A stretch of 11,430 bases of DNA from contig CAMEUH010000064.1 in NCBI GenBank assembly GCA_945938055.1, forward strand, positions 1-11,430, given 5' to 3'. The translations under genes were made by a program, and so were the position numbers. This document shows, one piece after another, positions 7,249 through 11,430 of the stretch (position 1 is the first letter of the stretch; the number at the start of each line of letters is the position of its first letter). The stretch comes from an uncultured Eubacteriaceae bacterium. Its GTDB lineage: Bacteria; Bacillota; Clostridia; Lachnospirales; Lachnospiraceae. Under the pieces are notes generated by a model. That model was not told the DNA's origin, did not search any database, and was given only the letters and a program-made list of their open reading frames with translations.

Positions 7249-7529
7249 GGATGTTCGAAGTGGTGATGCCACGGAGTGTGTTCTGCCTGTCCCCAAGCGG
7301 TATGTTTGTGGAGAATTGTAGGCTTTTCTTACACAATACCTTGATATCCAGAGACAATCCGCCAGGACGGCGGATTGAATCTGCTCTTGCCCATGGAGGG
7401 GCAATAGCAGATGTTCTCGTCACCAATTAATATACAAAATGTATTGTGTTAGAAAACCACAATTTGTAACTCACATACCGCTTGGGGACAGGCAGAACAC
7501 ACTCCGTGGCATCACCACTTCGGTCATCC
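7249..7529. repeat. Fold-back element 2: inverted relative of element 1 with different outer arms
   Basis: Outer arms 7256-7304 and 7474-7522 are a perfect 49-bp inverted repeat. The pairing continues after two mismatches to 7249 and 7529. The core (about 7305-7473) is homologous to the reverse complement of the element 1 core. H2 is at 7355-7363 with 7369-7377 and H1 at 7379-7384 with 7407-7412. A block of 25 identical bases (7306-7330 against 7109-7133) is shared. The outer arms share no visible similarity with those of element 1. It begins 20 bp past the histidine kinase stop. That gene has no ordinary terminator, so the hairpin may end or attenuate its transcript. Element 2 is separated from element 1 by 48 bp. 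Confidence 0.85.
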
Positions 7530-7549
7530 GTCCCCTGCTCCCAACTTAT

Positions 7550-8869
7550 TTATAAGATAATCGTAAAAAGAATGGATTTTCCGGTATCGCTTTTTGCCGT
7601 AATTTTGCCTTTATGTGCATGGACGATTGCCTGTGCCACGGAAAGGCCGATTCCGTAGCCACCGGTGGAGGAGTTTCTGGAAGCGTCAGGACGGTAAAAG
7701 CGTTCAAAGAGAATGTTATAATTGCCGGCCGTTAATCCGTCGGCTTCATTTTCTAATTTTAAAATTCGGTTTTTGCGGTCAGATTTTAAAGTCATTTTAA
7801 TGGTGCTTTCTTCGGAAGAATATTTCATGGCATTATCCAGAAGCAGTGAAACAAGCTGGCGGACGGAAGCTTCGTTTCCATGCAGCGTCATGTCCGGTTC
7901 AATGTCAAGAGAAAGCTTTCTGTTTTTGGACAGGGCAACTGCTTTGAATGGCTGGGCAGTGTCAAGAACTGCATCGGAAAGAGAAAAATCTGCCATGGTA
8001 AGCGTGGTTCCTTCCTCATCCATTCGTGAGAGGAAAACCAGTTTTTCGGTAAGGGAAGCCAGTCGCTTAATTTGTTTACGGATGCTCATAGTCCATTCAT
8101 TTTCACCGTTTTCCATTTCAAGTACCTCGGTATTGGCATCAATAATGGTAAGCGGTGTCTTGATTTCATGGCTTGCATCGGTAATAAAACGTTTTTGCTT
8201 CTCATAGCTTTCTGCAACCGGTTTTACCAGTATTTTTGAAAAAACTACCACAAGAATGAATACAAGCAGGAGTCCGATGAAACTGATTAAAATACTGACT
8301 GTTAAAAAGGAATGAAAAGAGTTTAGTTCCCGTTCGCAGTCAAGAAAAATGTAAAGGATGCATTCCGCTCCGGAATCGTCTGTAAAGGTAACGGCACGGT
8401 ATTTATAGTGCTCCTGATAGCCGGAATATTTTTCTTTACTGTAAAGAGTTTGCGCATAAAAAACGGCATCTGCGGAAGAAATGGCAGCAATTTTTCCGGT
8501 ATCCGTTGAAATCACACTTCCGTCATTTGCGAGGCTGACTGAAAAATATCTGGTTTCAAATGGAGTCTCCTGGGAGAGTGTTGGATGTGGTTTGCGCGTT
8601 TTGACATTATCGTCGTCCGTTTGTGGTTTGCCAGGTGTTAAAAAGGACTGTGAGGAAGAATTTTCATCTGGCATGGTGTCGCGGAAGGAACCTGGCGTGA
8701 TGTCAGGAAAATGTCCTTTATTTTCGGCAAGGATAGAAAGCCTTGCATTTGCTGTTTCATTGACGTGCATGTAATTGGCAATATTGATGCTTCCAATCAG
8801 AAGAATCAGAACCAAAGCCATGGAGCCCATGGCAATGGCAATAAATTTATACTGTAATTTTTGAATCAT
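7550..8869 (-). CDS. Sensor histidine kinase
   Basis: The 439-residue membrane kinase is the partner of the regulator encoded just upstream. Membrane segments lie at about 9-30 and 188-211, flanking an extracytoplasmic sensor of about 155 residues. Its first half (about 50-100) is rich in Ser, Asp and Pro. After a short linker come the H box FITDASHEIKTPL (phospho-acceptor H234), the N box LLLDNAMKYS (N346), the F box FERFYRP and the G2 box GGYGIGL (403-409). The usual DxGxG of the G1 box is replaced by a sequence around ENEADGL. Many Clostridia kinases of this type seem to share such a change. The ATG at 8869 has GGAGG 6 nt upstream; the in-frame codons upstream lie inside the regulator gene. 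The start overlaps the regulator end by 23 bases. The signal sensed is unknown. Confidence 0.93.
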   Translation of the reverse strand: MIQKLQYKFIAIAMGSMALVLILLIGSINIANYMHVNETANARLSILAENKGHFPDITPGSFRDTMPDENSSSQSFLTPGKPQTDDDNVKTRKPHPTLSQETPFETRYFSVSLANDGSVISTDTGKIAAISSADAVFYAQTLYSKEKYSGYQEHYKYRAVTFTDDSGAECILYIFLDCERELNSFHSFLTVSILISFIGLLLVFILVVVFSKILVKPVAESYEKQKRFITDASHEIKTPLTIIDANTEVLEMENGENEWTMSIRKQIKRLASLTEKLVFLSRMDEEGTTLTMADFSLSDAVLDTAQPFKAVALSKNRKLSLDIEPDMTLHGNEASVRQLVSLLLDNAMKYSSEESTIKMTLKSDRKNRILKLENEADGLTAGNYNILFERFYRPDASRNSSTGGYGIGLSVAQAIVHAHKGKITAKSDTGKSILFTIIL

Positions 8870-9557
8870 TTTGTACCTCCAGAGAATATCCAACTCCACG
8901 GGTTGCCTTGATGGACACATTGGCATTCAGTTCAGTAAGTTTTTTACGCAGATAAGAAATGTAGACCCATACCACATTCAATTCAGCGTCACTGTCATAT
9001 CCCCAGATTTTATCCATGAATTGCTCAGCAGAAATAATCTGACCCGGATTTATCATAAGCATTTCCATCATCTGAAATTCTTTTCCGGCAAGGCGGAAGG
9101 TGATTTTTCCATTGCTTCCATTTTCATTGGATGTAAGCTGATAGGTAGTTCGGTCAAGACTGATGTTTCCCGCAGTCAGAATGGAATCGGTTGTTTCACT
9201 TTGTCGTCTTGTCATGGCGCGGATTCTTGCCAGTAGTTCCTTCATGGAAAATGGTTTTGTCAGGTAATCGTCTGCTCCGCTATCGAGACCATTTACCCGG
9301 TCGTCAATTTCAGACCGGGCAGTCAGCATGAGAATAGGAATGGAATTTCCGGCGGCGCGCACTTTTTTCAACACCGTTATGCCATCCATTTTTGGCATCA
9401 TAATATCAAGAATTGCTCCGTCATAAATGCCGGTTTCCAGATAATCGAGGGCATCCTGCCCATTATAAACGGCATCTACGGAATAGTTGTTGTGTTTTAG
9501 AACTGTGAAAAGAGCATGGGATAATTCCTGCTCATCCTCCGCAAGTAAAAGTCTCAT
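8847..9557 (-). CDS. OmpR-family response regulator
   Basis: The 236-residue protein has a receiver domain at 1-118 with acidic pocket E7/D8, phospho-acceptor D51 (ILDIMMPKMDG), T79 (MLTAR) and K101 (LTKPF). A winged-helix DNA-binding domain covers about 130-231, with EFQMMEMLMINPGQIIS, the recognition region NVVWVYISYLRKKL and the closing hairpin TRGVGYSLE. All residues needed for phosphorylation are present. The ATG at 9557 has GGAGG 8 nt upstream. It is first in an operon with the overlapping kinase gene. The matching promoter elements upstream of this gene and of the VTC gene imply autoregulation and control of the VTC operon. That is an inference from sequence. Confidence 0.95.
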   Translation of the reverse strand: MRLLLAEDEQELSHALFTVLKHNNYSVDAVYNGQDALDYLETGIYDGAILDIMMPKMDGITVLKKVRAAGNSIPILMLTARSEIDDRVNGLDSGADDYLTKPFSMKELLARIRAMTRRQSETTDSILTAGNISLDRTTYQLTSNENGSNGKITFRLAGKEFQMMEMLMINPGQIISAEQFMDKIWGYDSDAELNVVWVYISYLRKKLTELNANVSIKATRGVGYSLEVQNDSKITV

Positions 9558-9646
9558 GATAATTTCCTCCGTAAAATGTTAAATCTGCTGCAATCGGGAA
9601 AACATTATTTGAAAAGTATTCCTGTGCATTCAGGCTATTTTCTTAC

Positions 9647-9678
9647 AGATTAGCATAGGAACCTTAAATCAGGTTAAA
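9647..9678 (-). promoter_or_regulatory. Promoter of the two-component operon with probable autoregulatory half-sites
   Basis: On the minus strand GTTAAA at 9673-9678 reads TTTAAC. Four bases later comes TTTAAG (9663-9668), then ten bases, then extended -10 TGCTAATCT (9647-9655). The block ATTTAAGGTTC is identical to the one upstream of the VTC operon, with the same 10-base gap to the -10. The distal half-site is 10 bp away here and 11 bp away there. The leader would be about 83 nt. Confidence 0.6.
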
Positions 9679-9691
9679 AATTAAAAAGGTA

Positions 9692-9707
9692 TTTAATCTT
9701 ACTTAAT
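9692..9707. promoter_or_regulatory. Second pair of TTAA half-sites between the divergent operons
   Basis: TTTAAT (9692-9697) and CTTAAT (9702-9707) repeat at 10-bp spacing, one helical turn, about 30 bp upstream of the guaA -35. They resemble the half-sites in the regulator promoter and could be a second regulator binding site. The sequence is AT-rich, so chance is a serious alternative. Confidence 0.3.
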
Positions 9708-9738
9708 TCTAATCAATCATAATCCATTCACTTTATCC

Positions 9739-9767
9739 TTGCAAGTTTCTTTTGGAATGGATATAAT
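9739..9767 (+). promoter_or_regulatory. Promoter of guaA
   Basis: TTGCAA (9739-9744), a 17-bp spacer and a consensus TATAAT (9762-9767) give a strong sigma-A-type promoter. The start point would be near 9774, with a leader of about 50 nt, too short for a purine riboswitch. None is visible. Confidence 0.8.
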
Positions 9768-9826
9768 AAGCCTATATGAAAGTATGGAAAATACATTTTC
9801 ATAAATACATCATGGAGGAAAGAAAC

Positions 9827-11368
9827 GTGGCAAGAGAGATGATTATTGTCCTGGATTTTGGCGGACAGTACAATCAGTTAATCGCAAGACGTGTCCGTGA
9901 GTGTAATGTGTACTGCGAGGTGCATCCGTACACCATGAGTCTTGATAAGATTAAGGAAATGAATCCTAAGGGAATTATTTTTACCGGCGGACCGAACAGC
10001 GTTTATGGTGATGATTCGCCAAGATGCAGCAAGGAAATTTTCGAAATGGGTATTCCAATTCTTGGTATCTGTTATGGTTCCCAGTTAATGTCATACATGC
10101 TTGGCGGCAGCGTAAAGACTGCTCCGGTCAGCGAATACGGAAAGACCGAAGTGGATGTTGACACCACAAGCAAATTATTTAAGGGCGTTACGGCAAAGAC
10201 TATTTGCTGGATGAGCCATACCGATTATATTGAAAAGGCACCGGATAACTTTAAGATTGTGGGTCATACTCCGGTATGTCCTGTTGCGGCAATGGAAAAT
10301 GAAGCAGCAAATCTTTATGCCGTGCAGTTCCACCCAGAGGTAATGCATACCCAGGAAGGCATAAAAATGCTTTCTAACTTTGTGTATGACATCTGCAAAT
10401 GCTCCGGTGACTGGAAGATGGATTCTTTTGTGGAAACCACCATCCAGCAGATTCGTGAAAAAGTTGGTTCCGGCAAGGTGCTCTGCGCACTTTCCGGCGG
10501 CGTGGATTCTTCCGTGGCAGCAGTCCTTCTTGCAAAGGCAGTTGGAAAGCAGCTTACCTGTGTATTTGTAGACCACGGTCTTCTTCGTAAAAACGAGGGC
10601 GATGAGGTTGAGGCTGTATTCGGTCCGGATGGCCCGTATGATTTGAACTTTATCCGTGTAAATGCGCAGGAGCGTTTTTATGGAAAATTAGCCGGTGTCA
10701 CAGAACCGGAACAGAAGAGAAAGATTATCGGCGAAGAATTCATTCGTGTCTTTGAAGAAGAGGCTAAGAAAATCGGTGCCGTGGACTATCTGGTTCAGGG
10801 AACCATTTATCCGGATGTGATTGAGAGTGGTCTTGGAAAATCCGCGGTAATTAAGAGCCACCATAATGTAGGCGGACTTCCGGATTGTGTGGACTTTAAG
10901 GAGATTATTGAACCGCTTCGTTTACTTTTTAAGGATGAGGTCAGAAAAGCCGGCCTGGAACTTGGCATTCCGGAGTATCTGGTTTACCGTCAGCCATTCC
11001 CTGGTCCTGGTCTTGGAATCCGTATTGTCGGAGAAGTAACTGCTGAGAAGGTTAAGATTGTGCAGGATGCGGATTACATCTACCGTGAGGAGATTGCAAA
11101 GGCCGGACTGGATAAGGGTCTGGGTCAGTATTTCGCAGCACTTACGAACATGCGGTCCGTTGGTGTCATGGGGGATGAGAGAACCTATGATTATGCGGTT
11201 GCGTTAAGAGCAGTAACCACGTCTGATTTCATGACGGCAGAAGCTGCGGATATTCCTTATGAGGTGCTTCAGCGGGTTATGACGAGAGTGATTAATGAAG
11301 TGAAGGGCGTCAACAGGGTAATGTATGATTTGACGAGTAAGCCGCCGGGGACGATTGAGTTTGAATAG
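9827..11368 (+). CDS. guaA: GMP synthetase (glutamine-hydrolysing)
   Basis: This cytosolic enzyme converts XMP, ATP and glutamine to GMP, the last step of guanine nucleotide synthesis. The protein has 513 residues, a normal length. The N-terminal glutamine amidotransferase domain (about 5-190) has nucleophile C82 in GICYGSQ and H169/E171 in QFHPEV, plus VLDFGGQYNQLIARR at 8-22. The ATP pyrophosphatase domain follows, with P-loop SGGVDSS at 223-229. The dimerisation domain ends in TSKPPGTIEFE. The GTG at 9827 is preferred because GGAGG (9814-9818) lies 8 nt upstream and the protein then starts MAREMIIVLDFGG, as in relatives. In-frame ATGs at 9776 and 9812 lie at the transcription start and immediately before the GGAGG. 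It is transcribed alone, divergently from the two-component operon. Confidence 0.97.
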   Translation: MAREMIIVLDFGGQYNQLIARRVRECNVYCEVHPYTMSLDKIKEMNPKGIIFTGGPNSVYGDDSPRCSKEIFEMGIPILGICYGSQLMSYMLGGSVKTAPVSEYGKTEVDVDTTSKLFKGVTAKTICWMSHTDYIEKAPDNFKIVGHTPVCPVAAMENEAANLYAVQFHPEVMHTQEGIKMLSNFVYDICKCSGDWKMDSFVETTIQQIREKVGSGKVLCALSGGVDSSVAAVLLAKAVGKQLTCVFVDHGLLRKNEGDEVEAVFGPDGPYDLNFIRVNAQERFYGKLAGVTEPEQKRKIIGEEFIRVFEEEAKKIGAVDYLVQGTIYPDVIESGLGKSAVIKSHHNVGGLPDCVDFKEIIEPLRLLFKDEVRKAGLELGIPEYLVYRQPFPGPGLGIRIVGEVTAEKVKIVQDADYIYREEIAKAGLDKGLGQYFAALTNMRSVGVMGDERTYDYAVALRAVTTSDFMTAEAADIPYEVLQRVMTRVINEVKGVNRVMYDLTSKPPGTIEFE

Positions 11369-11375
11369 TAGCCAC

Positions 11376-11420
11376 AAGTCTGGGAAGCCTTATAAACAGG
11401 GCATTCCCGGACTTTTTCTT
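11376..11420 (+). terminator. Rho-independent terminator of guaA
   Basis: AAGTCTGGGAA (11376-11386) pairs with TTCCCGGACTT (11404-11414) with one G-T pair. The stem continues as GCC with GGC past one bulged A. It is followed by TTTTTCTTTT. It begins 8 bases after the guaA stop codon. Confidence 0.92.
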
Positions 11421-11430
11421 TTGCTCTGCT

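Noticed and set aside
6834..7430. Several open frames of 61-102 codons within the fold-back region, on both strands
   Set aside because: They run through the inverted repeats and their mirror copies, lack ribosome binding sites, and have no recognisable protein family. They are by-products of the palindromes.
6900..7529. Retron, group II intron or insertion sequence
   Set aside because: No reverse transcriptase, transposase or maturase gene or remnant is visible, and no clear target-site duplication could be found by eye.
9558..9826. Guanine or other purine riboswitch upstream of guaA
   Set aside because: The predicted leader is only about 50 nt and shows none of the conserved loop sequences of purine riboswitches.

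Overview
The window looks like a chromosomal segment of a low-to-mid GC Clostridia, most likely a Lachnospiraceae. That rests on strong GGAGG-type ribosome binding sites, gene families and arrangements typical of that group (a hom operon led by an ACT-domain gene, and a VTC / DUF4956 / Cthe_2159-type operon), and a clostridial-type CRISPR repeat. The species cannot be named from the sequence alone.

Layout. Positions 1-542 are the leader-distal end of a CRISPR array with 30-bp repeats ending ATTGAAAT. It continues off the left edge and decays into degenerate repeats up to about 608; no cas gene is in view. A sigma-A-type promoter (632-660) then drives a plus-strand operon: an ACT-domain regulator of the PheB/UPF0735 family, homoserine dehydrogenase, and an ApgM-like metalloenzyme. 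The last is probably the alternative homoserine kinase. The operon ends at a strong hairpin terminator (3719-3767).

The next 5.8 kb is on the minus strand. Reading right to left it holds a two-component system (OmpR-type regulator, then histidine kinase), a 700-bp gene-free region with two large fold-back elements, and a three-gene operon with overlapping genes. That operon encodes a VTC-fold polyphosphate-polymerase-like protein, a DUF4956 membrane protein and a large beta-helical surface lipoprotein. The regulator operon and the VTC operon carry nearly the same promoter architecture: an 11-base block and an extended -10 at identical spacing, with TTAA half-sites where a -35 would be. This suggests the two-component system controls both itself and the VTC operon. 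At the right end, guaA (GMP synthetase) runs on the plus strand from its own promoter to its own terminator.

The least explained part is 6900-7529. It contains two inverted copies of a structured element of about 280-300 bp. Both copies share an internal core: an inner stem plus two small hairpins. Each is enclosed by a long, nearly perfect outer stem whose sequence is completely different between the copies. Several internal stems show compensatory base changes. No transposase, reverse transcriptase or recombinase is present to explain it.
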